Assembly: GCA_964560425.1 (NCBI GenBank)
Contig: CAZLLE010000097.1
Coordinates: 9,652 to 73,651 of the forward strand
Direction of reading: 5' to 3'
Source of the DNA: CAZLLE01 sp964560425
GTDB taxonomy: Bacteria; Campylobacterota; Campylobacteria; Campylobacterales; QNZT01
DNA: 64,000 nt
The notes below the pieces were generated by a model. The model did not search any database, was not told the DNA's origin, and worked only from the letters and a program-made list of their open reading frames with translations. Shown here in pieces: positions 33,083 to 42,848 of the stretch. Numbering within the stretch: the stretch's first letter is position 1; each line of letters starts with the position of its first letter. A program made the position numbers and the translations under genes.

Positions 33083-36000
33083 GTCCAACTTCTCCTTTTC
33101 CTCCCCAACTATCACCTTTGGAACTAAACTCTACTTTAAAACTATGTTTTGTTGCTAAAGGATTAAATCTATTATAGACCAACCAACTAAAAGGAGTATA
33201 GATAATTTTATCTTGGTGAGGTGTTTTATCTACATTTATTGTAATTCTATCTTTCTGGTTTGTGGAACAAGATGAATGATAGAGTGATTGAGGATTAGCA
33301 CTAATACCAAAATTTGGATCAAAATTATCCAATATATACCAATAAATGGAGTCCCTACTCTCCTCAAGATTATCCAATCCAAAACTATTTTTATCACAAT
33401 TTTTACAATATACTTCATAAAAAATTGAAGCATTTAACTCTTTTCCCACTGTACTTTGAGTTGGAGCATTTGCTCTTATATATAAAAAATCTACACTTTT
33501 ATCATGTGTATCACCACTTGACTCACCTCCAGAAATAGAGACATTAATATCTGTTAATATTAATTTCATAGGTTCTCTAACTACTGAAACATCTCTATCA
33601 AAATTTAATCTTAGATGTTTAAAAGCATTTCCATTTGAAAATATCTCTTTTTCAAGTTTATAATTAATTTCAAATAGTGTATCCATAGCACTATTTACAC
33701 TTTGATGAGAACTATTCAAATCAATGACAATAGGATTAGTGGGTAAAGCACCTTCACTAAGATAGTTAATCTTAATATTTACATCTTTAGAATAACATCC
33801 ATTTTTAAAATTCTCAACCAAAGCACCATCGCTATTTTTAATAGTGACATCGATATCAAGATCAGCACCTACATCTAATGGTGTTTTACTATAGTAGCTA
33901 TATGTACCACTACTCTTAAAATCCCAGATAAAACCTATATTAGAGGGCAAAATGGATACAATTGTACTATCAGCATTAATAAACCTATTATCATTAGATC
34001 CATCATATTTATCAATCAAAGCAAACTCTTTTGAATCTATTTCACTCACATTCAGATCTAGTTTTCCTATTTCGCTATATTTAGCAACAAACCAAGTTTT
34101 TCCATTTTTAAAATCACTCTGAGTAAAATCTAGATTACCTTGGGTACAACCTGCATTGGATTCACTATATTTTAGAGAGTAAAATGATTCATTATAATCT
34201 GAAACTATATTGTCAAGATAGTCTAATGCTTCAATTGTAATATTAAAATCATCTCCTGCTTTATATGTTGTTGAAGATGGTATAGTTTTGGTTGTAATTT
34301 TGTAGGCATTAGGACGAATGCTAAATGGATCACTAGCATTAACTTCATGAGTGATATTTAGATCATCATCATATCTTATTTTTATATAAGCATATTTATG
34401 AGAGGTCGTAATTTTACCAAAATTTTGCAAATAGGGATTGGAGATTGAAAAATTTACATCTATAAAATTTGTCAAATTAGTATCATCATCTTTTGAGAAA
34501 ATTGCAACTTTTACATTTTTAAAAATATTTTCACTTAAAATATTATCTTTTGAAATAGAAGCAATTTTAACTTTTATATCTTTATTGACAATTTTTGTTT
34601 TAATCACCCTTTGTATAATATTGCTACTCTCATCCCATGCATCATATAGTGAACCTTTTTTAATACTAATTTTATAATCTTCTACTTCACCATTATTTTT
34701 AATACCAATTGAATCACCTTCATCAAGTGCAAGAGAATCTGTTGTCACTCTAAATCTAGCATATGATTCACCTTCTACAATATCCTTATGAATATTCCAT
34801 TTTAAGACAACCTCTTTAGTTGAATGTGGACTAACATGATCTATTGCTCCCTCTTTAGACTCAAATCTACCATTTCTATTAAAATCAATCCAACCTACAA
34901 CCGTTGCTCTCTTATCCAAACCATTTCTAACCATCAAACTTGCTTGATATTTTTTCATAGAAGTATATAGAAGGTCAAAAGTACCAACTAATCCATCATC
35001 TATATCATTATCAACTATAATAGCATCACTTTCACTATCAACATCATTTCCAAAATAGAGAGAAGCTCCATTTAAATCTAGTTTATGTCTAGGACCATTA
35101 TCACTTAAAAGTGTACGATAATTTAGTTGACTTGAACCATCTCCCTCACCAAAAGTGCTACTATCAACAGCATCTCCATAATCAATTAAAATAGGTAATT
35201 TATTACATCTAGCACCATCTATATTTAGATTTTTGGCATCTTCATTTACAAGTGATGAAAAAATATTAGCTTGAACATAACTACCATTTTCATCATCTTT
35301 AAATAAAACTCTCACAACATCTCTAGTACTATTTTTAATTGCATAAAAAATACCACTACTATCAAAAAAGCTAGTCCCATATGTCCCAGTCGCTAAATCA
35401 ACAACATCTTGATCTACTAACTTCACCTCTCTAGTGTTCAAGTCTATCTTATAAAAATCATTATCAGACTCTATTGCATAGAGCTGATGATCTACAGGAT
35501 TAAAAGACATATCGGCAATTGATATTGTATCAATACTAAAGGAGTCAATAACTTTTTTATAATCTGAACTATTCTGATCCAAATCAACAACAAACATTGT
35601 ATTTACACCATAATTAGGATAGTTTGAATAATTTAAATATAGATGTCCATTATCATCAATATCACCTATATATGTACTTCGGTCTGTAGGTAAACCATTA
35701 ATGGGACCTATCTTCTCTTGTGCATATAAATTATCTTTATCTTTACCAACTTTGACTAAATATCCACTTTTACTTTGATTACTACCCCATAAATAACCAT
35801 CTTTAATGTTATATCCAAATCCATTAATTGAAGCACCCGCAATCTGCTTTTTATTCATGACATATTTACTCTTATCACCAGTTGCCAAATCAATTTCATA
35901 TACATATTTGGTATCATCAATGACAATCCCTTCCTCTTTACACCCTATAGGAGAGAGACAACTACTCCTTTCTCTTTCACTTCCATCATAATTTGTACCA

Positions 36001-37772
36001 TTATTCTCATTATCAAAAATAGTTTTTATTTCACTTTTATCTAATGCTCTATCAAAAACTTTAACCTCATCAATAAAACCATTAAAATAGTTATCTTCAT
36101 GTAAAGATGCACCAATACTAAAAGGACTTCCAACAGCTTGATCAATTTCAGTGGAACCTGTCCAAGTACTATTATTAATATATTCTTGATTATCAATATA
36201 AGCTTTTACAACACCATCATCATAACTAATAGCAATAAAATACCAATTACCAACACTAATTCCACTACCAAAATCTGCAAAACTATCTTCTTCTTTTGTA
36301 TCAAGATATAGATGCAAACTTCCATCAGGATTTACACCTAGTTCTAAATTATCATTATGAGAATCGGAAGCTTTGGTAACAAAGGTATTTTTTGTATTAT
36401 GATTTGTATGATTTTCTTTAAGCTCTTCTGGTTTTATCCAAGCTGTAATTGTAAAAGAGTTATTATTTGAACCAAATATATCGTTTAATATATCTCCACT
36501 ACTAATATAATTTGAGCCATCAAACCTAGCAGATCTATTAATTTTAGATTCGGAAGTAGTAATAGTACCATTTTTAGATTTTCCATCTAAAGCATTTTTA
36601 CTACTATCTTTGACCTCTTTATCTGCTCCATCCCAAGAACACTCATCAAAGTGATAATCTAGAGCCAAATTTTGAGTTATATTTGTATTACTTTCAAGCT
36701 CAATAGAGGTAGTAATCTTAAAATTTGACCCTGTAGTATGTCTCTCTGCCCAAAAGAAATCCAAAGGATAACTCTCTCCTTCTACCAATCCTAAACTATC
36801 CAAATCAACACTTTGACTCTTTGGTGTATGCAATCCACCCAAATCAATAACTAACTTATTATTAATAAATACCCAAACATCATCATCACCTCTAAAGTCA
36901 AAATTTTGTCCATTTTCATAAGTAAAGTTTGTATGGAGCTCATAAGTCATGTGAAAATTATGATCATAACTTCTCCCATGAGCATCCTCTTTACCAAATA
37001 GCTTACCATCAGCAGGAAAAAAAGCATCACTATCAAATTCATATAGATTATTTATATTTTTATACAAAGTAATAGTATAAGGCATGCTCATATTCACACC
37101 ATTAATATCATTAAACCACTCATTTAATTTTTTTGGTTTAAAATTATTACTAGAAGAAGAGTTAACTCTAGGTTTTTTATCAGCCCCCAAAGAATTAAGA
37201 ATACTACCTTTTTCAAGACCATCTCTTTTTCCATCAAAAAATCTATATTCTCCAGAGTAAGAACCATTTTCCCAAGAAGCATGAGGCTCAAAATCTACAT
37301 GCCATTCATGGAAATCTCTTAAAATACCCGTCAATGTCATGGTTTCACTAGGTGTAAACTTTATATCTAGCGAATAATCATCTCGGTTACTATTATTATA
37401 TTTCCATATTGATAGATAAACTTGTTCATTTGCATTTACTTCAATTAAATGTATCTTACTATTTGTAGAAGAAGCATCTCTAAAAAATTGTTTCCCTCGA
37501 CATGAAGTTCCAGCTTTAATATTAATTTTTTTAGGAGAATTTATAGATATTTCATAAATACCATGAGCTAAAGGAGTAAAATAATATAAATCATTATATT
37601 CACCCTTTATACTTCCATTACCTCTAAAATTAGTTAAACTATTAATTGAATTTACTTCTGAAATAAGTTCATGGTTAAGACATTCGCTATTGCTATTTTC
37701 GGCATTATCAAATGCAAACAAGTTAAACGATAAAAATCCAACTACAACAAAAGGTAAAAAATATTTTTTCAT
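33030..37772 (-). CDS. giant secreted multidomain surface protein (fibro-slime, LamG-like, GEVED, MshQ-like)
   Basis: At about 1580 residues this is the largest gene here. A signal peptide (KKYFLPFVVVGFLSFNLFAF) is followed by a PPC-like beta domain (to about 145). Next is a fibro-slime domain (about 150-365) with DAFFPADG, FDFRGDDDVWVFINNKLVIDLGG and DFFWAERH, then a LamG/concanavalin-like domain (about 375-600, ending FNGFIDEVKVFDRALD). About 618-860 looks like a beta-propeller, about 866-1040 like GEVED (FNRNGRFES, GEVEDYKI), and about 1155-1580 like the MshQ C terminus (FSIRPNAYK). I chose ATG 37772 because GGA lies 7 bases upstream. No cell-wall sorting signal or membrane anchor is seen. 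Adhesion or a pilus tip is an inference from MshQ. Confidence 0.82.
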   Translation of the reverse strand: MKKYFLPFVVVGFLSFNLFAFDNAENSNSECLNHELISEVNSINSLTNFRGNGSIKGEYNDLYYFTPLAHGIYEISINSPKKINIKAGTSCRGKQFFRDASSTNSKIHLIEVNANEQVYLSIWKYNNSNRDDYSLDIKFTPSETMTLTGILRDFHEWHVDFEPHASWENGSYSGEYRFFDGKRDGLEKGSILNSLGADKKPRVNSSSSNNFKPKKLNEWFNDINGVNMSMPYTITLYKNINNLYEFDSDAFFPADGKLFGKEDAHGRSYDHNFHMTYELHTNFTYENGQNFDFRGDDDVWVFINNKLVIDLGGLHTPKSQSVDLDSLGLVEGESYPLDFFWAERHTTGSNFKITTSIELESNTNITQNLALDYHFDECSWDGADKEVKDSSKNALDGKSKNGTITTSESKINRSARFDGSNYISSGDILNDIFGSNNNSFTITAWIKPEELKENHTNHNTKNTFVTKASDSHNDNLELGVNPDGSLHLYLDTKEEDSFADFGSGISVGNWYFIAISYDDGVVKAYIDNQEYINNSTWTGSTEIDQAVGSPFSIGASLHEDNYFNGFIDEVKVFDRALDKSEIKTIFDNENNGTNYDGSERERSSCLSPIGCKEEGIVIDDTKYVYEIDLATGDKSKYVMNKKQIAGASINGFGYNIKDGYLWGSNQSKSGYLVKVGKDKDNLYAQEKIGPINGLPTDRSTYIGDIDDNGHLYLNYSNYPNYGVNTMFVVDLDQNSSDYKKVIDSFSIDTISIADMSFNPVDHQLYAIESDNDFYKIDLNTREVKLVDQDVVDLATGTYGTSFFDSSGIFYAIKNSTRDVVRVLFKDDENGSYVQANIFSSLVNEDAKNLNIDGARCNKLPILIDYGDAVDSSTFGEGDGSSQLNYRTLLSDNGPRHKLDLNGASLYFGNDVDSESDAIIVDNDIDDGLVGTFDLLYTSMKKYQASLMVRNGLDKRATVVGWIDFNRNGRFESKEGAIDHVSPHSTKEVVLKWNIHKDIVEGESYARFRVTTDSLALDEGDSIGIKNNGEVEDYKISIKKGSLYDAWDESSNIIQRVIKTKIVNKDIKVKIASISKDNILSENIFKNVKVAIFSKDDDTNLTNFIDVNFSISNPYLQNFGKITTSHKYAYIKIRYDDDLNITHEVNASDPFSIRPNAYKITTKTIPSSTTYKAGDDFNITIEALDYLDNIVSDYNESFYSLKYSESNAGCTQGNLDFTQSDFKNGKTWFVAKYSEIGKLDLNVSEIDSKEFALIDKYDGSNDNRFINADSTIVSILPSNIGFIWDFKSSGTYSYYSKTPLDVGADLDIDVTIKNSDGALVENFKNGCYSKDVNIKINYLSEGALPTNPIVIDLNSSHQSVNSAMDTLFEINYKLEKEIFSNGNAFKHLRLNFDRDVSVVREPMKLILTDINVSISGGESSGDTHDKSVDFLYIRANAPTQSTVGKELNASIFYEVYCKNCDKNSFGLDNLEESRDSIYWYILDNFDPNFGISANPQSLYHSSCSTNQKDRITINVDKTPHQDKIIYTPFSWLVYNRFNPLATKHSFKVEFSSKGDSWGGKGEVGLTVDHDVSSLGYQKMDW

Positions 37773-37881
37773 CACGATATCCATATAAACAAAATTCTTA
37801 GTAATAATATCGACAAAATAGAGGATTAAATGAATTTTTCTAGTAAAGTTTTTGTATAACCTAGAAGTTTAGAACTGTTAG

Positions 37882-39156
37882 TTAAAGTTCCAATGAATAT
37901 AATTTTTTACGATCACCTGAGCTTACAAGACCTAAACCCATGCGGTATTTTGTGATTGTTCTTCTTCCAATTGTAACATTAAAATGTTTTTCTACAAGTG
38001 TTTTTATTTTGTTATCACTAAGCGGTTTTTTTCTATCTTCCTCTTTTATAAGTTTTTGAATATAGACTTTTATCTCTGCATTTGAAGTATCATTATCTTC
38101 ATTAATAGCTAAAGAGAAGAAGCTTTTGATAGGAAAGACTCCTCTTTCACATGAGAGATATTTATTAGAAATTGCACGAGATATTGTAGAGTGATGTCGC
38201 TCTAAATCTATTGCCAAATCTTCAAGTTTCATAGGCTTAATAGCTCCGCCTGTAAAAAATTCATATTGATACTCTATGATACTTAATGCAACTTTTGTGA
38301 GTGTTGCTTTTCTCATATCAAGTGCATCTACCAAAGAGGCGGCTTCTTTAATTTTATCTTTTACAAAATCAAACTCATCATCAAACCCACTTCTATCAAT
38401 TACAACTTGAGGATAATAGGCATTATTTAATACTACTTCAATACTATTATTTTTTTCAATAATAAAGATATCAGGCACAACTTGAACACCCTCTTCTTGA
38501 AATTGAATTGCAGGGGGATTATGTAGTCGTTTGATGATATTTAAGGATTCATGAAAATGTTTGTCTTTCTGATACTTTTTTAGATTATCAAACTCTCCAA
38601 TTAATTTCACACAAGTCTTATAAACCTCATCATCAAGATCTAAACTCTCAAGTTGAAATAGAAATGATTCATGCATATCTATTGCCCCTACCCCCGCAGG
38701 TTCTAATCTTGAAAATCTAAGACGAACTTTTTCAAACATATCAAATGTAATACCTAGCTCTTTAGCTAATTTTTTTCTATCTGTATCTAAATATCCATCA
38801 TCATTTATATTATTAATGATAGCTCTTGCAATTTTTTTTGACTTTGGAGTAGGAAAAAGTGGCGATGTAATCTGATTTTCTAACTGTTCATACAAAGAGC
38901 AACATGTATAGTTCATATTATCAATCATATCACTCAAATCTGCACTATGAAAAGAGTCACGAAAAGAGTTTTTATTTACACTGCTATGCATCATCTCTTG
39001 AGCTGGTTTTATCTGCACAAAAGGGTTATCTTTTGTCTGCTCATCCAAAACCTCTTTGAGTGATTCCAAATCAGATTGTAAAATAGGCAACCACCCCCTT
39101 AAGGTTTGAGATAATTTGCCTTTTATCGCAAGGTTACTAGAAGTTCTTAGTTTCAA
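37882..39156 (-). CDS. rpoN: RNA polymerase sigma-54 factor
   Basis: RpoN directs RNA polymerase to -24/-12 promoters and needs an AAA+ activator. The 424 residues include an N-terminal Gln/Leu-rich start (residues 13-50), a core-binding part, the helix-turn-helix HHSTISRAISNKYLSCERG and the RpoN box IGRRTITKYRMGLGL near the end. The acidic region II is short, which is usual for this phylum. The start overlaps the lptB stop by four bases. In Campylobacter and Helicobacter sigma-54 controls flagellar genes; two matching promoter sites lie in this window. Confidence 0.95.
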   Translation of the reverse strand: MKLRTSSNLAIKGKLSQTLRGWLPILQSDLESLKEVLDEQTKDNPFVQIKPAQEMMHSSVNKNSFRDSFHSADLSDMIDNMNYTCCSLYEQLENQITSPLFPTPKSKKIARAIINNINDDGYLDTDRKKLAKELGITFDMFEKVRLRFSRLEPAGVGAIDMHESFLFQLESLDLDDEVYKTCVKLIGEFDNLKKYQKDKHFHESLNIIKRLHNPPAIQFQEEGVQVVPDIFIIEKNNSIEVVLNNAYYPQVVIDRSGFDDEFDFVKDKIKEAASLVDALDMRKATLTKVALSIIEYQYEFFTGGAIKPMKLEDLAIDLERHHSTISRAISNKYLSCERGVFPIKSFFSLAINEDNDTSNAEIKVYIQKLIKEEDRKKPLSDNKIKTLVEKHFNVTIGRRTITKYRMGLGLVSSGDRKKLYSLEL

Positions 39157-39878
39157 AGTTTAAAGTCCGCCCCAAGATAATATTTTTTTACAAGAGAGTT
39201 TGCAAAAATTTCACTAGAAGTTCCTCTAGCCAATAGCTCTCCACTCTTAATCACATAAGCTCTATCACAAATTTCCAAAGTCTCTCTTACATTATGATCT
39301 GTAATTAAAACACCAATATTTAGGGCTTTTAGATCTTTGATAATACTCTGAATATCATGAACAGCCAAAGGATCAACACCAGCAAAAGGCTCATCAAGAA
39401 GTATAAATTTTGGAGAGATAGCCAAAGACCTAGCAATTTCACACCGTCTTCTCTCTCCTCCACTCAAACTAATCCCCAATCTATCACGAATAGGCTCAAT
39501 ATTCAAAAGCCCCAAAAGTTCATTTACTCTTCTATCTTGTTCTTGTTTATCTTTTGTTATCAGCTCCACAGCAAGTAGAAGATTCTCTTCTACACTCAAT
39601 TCCTTAAAGATACTAGACTCTTGAGGAAGATATCCAATACCCATTTGAGCTCTCTTATGCAAAGGAACATGAGTAATATCTTTACCATCCAAAAACACCT
39701 CTCCACTAGTAGGAGCAATCAAACCACAAATCATATAAAATGTAGTAGTTTTTCCAGCTCCATTTGGACCTAGTAACCCCACAACTTCGCCACTATTTAC
39801 CTCTAGTGAAAAGTCATGAATAATTTTTGTTTTTTTGATAGTTTTTGCAAGATGTTCTGCTTTTAGATTATGATTCAT
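39153..39878 (-). CDS. lptB: LPS export ABC transporter ATPase LptB
   Basis: LptB powers extraction of LPS by the LptFG permease. The 241 residues show Walker A GPNGAGKTTT, the Q-loop YLPQESSIF, signature LSGGERRR, Walker B FILLDEPFAGVDP and the switch His in ITDHNVRE. The match to LptB over other ABC proteins is strong at YLPQESSIFKELSVEENL. Its start overlaps the tsaE stop, and its stop overlaps the rpoN start. The lptB-rpoN pair is a widespread bacterial arrangement. Confidence 0.95.
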   Translation of the reverse strand: MNHNLKAEHLAKTIKKTKIIHDFSLEVNSGEVVGLLGPNGAGKTTTFYMICGLIAPTSGEVFLDGKDITHVPLHKRAQMGIGYLPQESSIFKELSVEENLLLAVELITKDKQEQDRRVNELLGLLNIEPIRDRLGISLSGGERRRCEIARSLAISPKFILLDEPFAGVDPLAVHDIQSIIKDLKALNIGVLITDHNVRETLEICDRAYVIKSGELLARGTSSEIFANSLVKKYYLGADFKL

Positions 39879-40273
39879 ACTATAGTATACTCTCTTTTTT
39901 CATCTTTTGGTTCTATTTCGATGATAACAGATTCAAATCCATACATATCCAAAATTTTCTCCAACTTCTCATCTGCCCACTCAATAAAATGATATCCCTC
40001 TTGTTCCAAATTTTCCAAAAGTCCACTCTCTATAAATTTACTACTTCCCTCATTGTAAATATCATAGTGATAAACTCTATCTCCATAAATATTCATAATA
40101 GAGAATGTAGGAGAGCTTACATCTTCACTCATTCCCAAAAATTTTACAAAAGATTTCACAAAAGTAGTTTTGCCACTTGCTAAATCACCCTTTAGAAGTA
40201 CAATTCCACCATTTGGTAATCTATTTATCACCTCTTTTGAGAGGTGATCCAACTCCAATAAATCCAATATCAT
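39875..40273 (-). CDS. tsaE: tRNA threonylcarbamoyladenosine biosynthesis ATPase TsaE
   Basis: TsaE is the small ATPase that, with TsaB and TsaD, makes t6A37 in ANN-decoding tRNAs. The 132 residues have the P-loop LLKGDLASGKTTFVKSFVK, VSSPTFSIMNIY and the YHYDIYN and FIEWAD motifs. Length and order are normal. It lies between trpD and lptB, with four-base overlaps on both sides. Confidence 0.93.
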   Translation of the reverse strand: MILDLLELDHLSKEVINRLPNGGIVLLKGDLASGKTTFVKSFVKFLGMSEDVSSPTFSIMNIYGDRVYHYDIYNEGSSKFIESGLLENLEQEGYHFIEWADEKLEKILDMYGFESVIIEIEPKDEKREYTIV

Positions 40274-41253
40274 AGAGTATTAGAGACCTTTATAATTTTG
40301 GCTAGATGATCTTTTGCTAAACCTTTTTCTATCGCTTCTCTTGCCATTTCTATACCATCTTGTATATCTCTAGCCTTTTTATCTGCTACTAGAGCCATTG
40401 CTGAATTTAAAAGTACAATATCTCTCTTCGCATCATTTGCACGAGATTTGAAAATATCCATAGTTATCTCTGCATTTTGAGTGGCACTACCTCCCAAAAT
40501 TTCCTCTTTTGAATAGAGTTTCATACCATACTCTTGTGGATCAATAATAAACTCCCTACTCTCACCATTTTCAAGAATACGAGCATAAGTGATATCAGAT
40601 ATAGATATCTCATCCATACCATCTCTACTACTTACTACAACTGCTTTTGTAGTATCAAGTAGTTTCAAAGCATCAACTAATCTCTCCAAATAAGTAGGAG
40701 CAAAAACACCCAAAAGATATTTTTTGGCTCTAGCAGGGCTTGTAAGAGGACCCAAAATATTAAAGATAGTCCGATGATCCAAACTTTTACGAATAGGCAT
40801 AATATATTTCATAGCAGGATGATGATTGATAGCAAACATAAAAGTAAAACCACACTCTTGCAACATTTGTACCTGTTTTTGTGGATCTAAATTGAGATTA
40901 ATCCCCAAAGCCTCCAACATATCAGCCGAACCAGAGTTACTTGTAATAGAACGATTACCATGTTTTGCTACCATCGACCCCATAGAAGAGAGTAAAAGAG
41001 CTACTGTACTAGAGATATTAAAACTATTACTCTTATCTCCACCAGTACCAACAATATCAATTAACTCACTTCTCAAACTCTTGTCTATATCCAAAGCAAT
41101 AGAGTATTTTCGCATTACACTCGCGGCTGCTGCAATCTCTTGTGAACTCTCCCCTCTCTCATAAAGATCAACCAAAAGGTTTTTTGCATCTGAGGGTGAG
41201 AGTTGATTTGTAAAAAGTTTTTCAAAAATTTCTACAGATTCATCATAATTCAT
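40270..41253 (-). CDS. trpD: anthranilate phosphoribosyltransferase
   Basis: TrpD transfers the phosphoribosyl group of PRPP to anthranilate in tryptophan synthesis. The PRPP-binding motif VGTGGDKSNSFNIS appears near residue 69, followed by AKHGNRSITSNSGSADMLEALG and the KAVVVSSRDGMDEIS region. The 327 residues are normal for a stand-alone enzyme. It is not fused to a glutamine amidotransferase. Its position in the tsaE-lptB-rpoN operon is unusual, because the other trp gene seen here, trpC, lies at 49546. Confidence 0.94.
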   Translation of the reverse strand: MNYDESVEIFEKLFTNQLSPSDAKNLLVDLYERGESSQEIAAAASVMRKYSIALDIDKSLRSELIDIVGTGGDKSNSFNISSTVALLLSSMGSMVAKHGNRSITSNSGSADMLEALGINLNLDPQKQVQMLQECGFTFMFAINHHPAMKYIMPIRKSLDHRTIFNILGPLTSPARAKKYLLGVFAPTYLERLVDALKLLDTTKAVVVSSRDGMDEISISDITYARILENGESREFIIDPQEYGMKLYSKEEILGGSATQNAEITMDIFKSRANDAKRDIVLLNSAMALVADKKARDIQDGIEMAREAIEKGLAKDHLAKIIKVSNTL

Positions 41254-41498
41254 GAGATCTCCTTTACAAATTCATCTTTTTTACTTTTTGGTATTGATTT
41301 GGTTACGGGAATTTGTAAAACTTCATATTTAACTATTTTTTCTAAATATGCGATTGATATAATATCCCCTACTTTTACATCTTTGGCTGGTTTTACAACT
41401 TTACCATTGATACTCACTACTTTACTCTTGCACATATCTTCAGATATTGCTCTTCTTTTTGTGATATTAACTGTATTCAAAAATTTATCTATTCTCAA
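41250..41498 (-). CDS. S4 domain RNA-binding protein (RqcP/Hsp15-like)
   Basis: The protein of 82 residues consists mainly of one S4 domain: MRIDKFLNTVNITKRRAISEDMCKSKVVSINGKVVKPAKDVKVGD. The arrangement of R-x-D-K-F/W-L-N and the VxxNGxxxKPAxxVxxGD tail matches Hsp15/RqcP-type proteins, which bind stalled large ribosomal subunits. It has no catalytic domain. It is the first gene of a minus-strand operon with trpD, tsaE, lptB and rpoN. Confidence 0.88.
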   Translation of the reverse strand: MRIDKFLNTVNITKRRAISEDMCKSKVVSINGKVVKPAKDVKVGDIISIAYLEKIVKYEVLQIPVTKSIPKSKKDEFVKEIS

Positions 41499-41591
41499 TA
41501 TTTTACCTAATATATCTATTTAATCTCTATTTTATAATAAAAATATGAAATTTTTGATAAAATTTCTCAATTTTCTACAAATGGAGGGTAT

Positions 41592-42797
41592 ATGAAAAAA
41601 GAGGTAAAAAAAGTAGTTTTAGCTTATAGTGGTGGACTTGATACGAGTATTATTCTAAAATGGTTGCAAGATGAATATAACTGTGAAGTAATAACTTTTA
41701 CAGCCGATATCGGTCAAGGTGAAGAGGTAGAACCAGCAAGAGCAAAGGCATTAGCACTTGGAATAAAACCAGAAAATATATTTATCGAAGATCTAAGAGA
41801 GGAGTTTGTTAAAGATTTTGTATTTCCTATGTTTAGAGCAAATACGATTTATGAAGGTGAATATCTACTAGGAACATCTATTGCAAGACCTCTTATTGCT
41901 AAAAGACAAGTAGAGATAGCAAACAAAATGGGAGCAGATGGCGTAAGTCATGGAGCTACAGGAAAAGGAAACGATCAAGTAAGATTTGAAATAGGATACC
42001 TAAGCCAAAATCCAAACCTCACAATTATAGCCCCGTGGAGAGAGTGGGATCTAAATTCAAGAGAAAAACTCTTAAAATATGCTTCAGAACATGGCATTAA
42101 AATCGACCAAAAAAAGGGAAAATCTCCATACTCAATGGATGCAAACCTCTTACATATATCTTATGAAGGACTCCAGCTAGAAGACCCAAATCAAGAGCCA
42201 GAAGAGAGTATGTGGAGATGGTCAGTAAGCCCAGAAAATGCACCAAATGAAGCAGAATATATCACTATAGAGTACAAAAATGGAGACCCAATAGCACTAA
42301 ATGGCAAAACTCTATCTCCTGCAACCATGCTAGAAGAGTTAAATGCACTTGGAAACAAACATGGAATAGGAAGAATTGATATAGTAGAGAATAGATTTGT
42401 AGGTATGAAAGCTAGAGGATGTTATGAAACACCAGGTGGAACAATCATGCTAAAAGCACACCGTGCAATAGAGTCAATCACACTAGATCGTGAAGCAGCA
42501 CACCTCAAAGATGAACTAATGCCTCGTTATGCAAAACTAATCTATAATGGTTTTTGGTTTGCACCTGAGAGAGAGATGCTTCAAGCTGCCATAGACTATT
42601 CACAAAAAAATGTAAATGGGACAGTAAGACTAAAACTCTATAAAGGAAATATAATGGTAGTAGGAAGACAATCACCAAATACACTATTTGATGAAGAGTT
42701 TTCAACATTTGAAGAGGATGAAGTTTACAATCAAAAAGATGCAGAAGGTTTTATCAAACTAAATGCACTTAGATTTATTATCAATAAACACTCCTAA
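41592..42797 (+). CDS. argG: argininosuccinate synthase
   Basis: ArgG joins citrulline and aspartate with ATP in arginine synthesis. AYSGGLDTSIILKWL at the start is the ATP pyrophosphatase P-loop. GATGKGNDQVRFE and APWREWDLNSREKL follow, and SPYSMDANLLHISYEGLQLE is a conserved ArgG block. The 401 residues are the typical length. GGAGGG lies about 5 bases before the ATG. The gene runs divergent from the S4-rpoN operon across a gap of 93 bases and ends at a strong terminator. Confidence 0.97.
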   Translation: MKKEVKKVVLAYSGGLDTSIILKWLQDEYNCEVITFTADIGQGEEVEPARAKALALGIKPENIFIEDLREEFVKDFVFPMFRANTIYEGEYLLGTSIARPLIAKRQVEIANKMGADGVSHGATGKGNDQVRFEIGYLSQNPNLTIIAPWREWDLNSREKLLKYASEHGIKIDQKKGKSPYSMDANLLHISYEGLQLEDPNQEPEESMWRWSVSPENAPNEAEYITIEYKNGDPIALNGKTLSPATMLEELNALGNKHGIGRIDIVENRFVGMKARGCYETPGGTIMLKAHRAIESITLDREAAHLKDELMPRYAKLIYNGFWFAPEREMLQAAIDYSQKNVNGTVRLKLYKGNIMVVGRQSPNTLFDEEFSTFEEDEVYNQKDAEGFIKLNALRFIINKHS

Positions 42798-42800
42798 TAT

Positions 42801-42837
42801 ATAGATACTGAAAGAACTCCTCTCTTTCAGTATCTAT
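42801..42837. terminator. strong bidirectional terminator after argG
   Basis: ATAGATACTGAAAG (42801-42814) is perfectly complementary to CTTTCAGTATCTAT (42824-42837), a 14-base stem with a 9-base loop. It is flanked by A/T-rich sequence and sits between the convergent argG and nuclease genes. Confidence 0.75.
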
Positions 42838-42848
42838 TAATTACAAGA

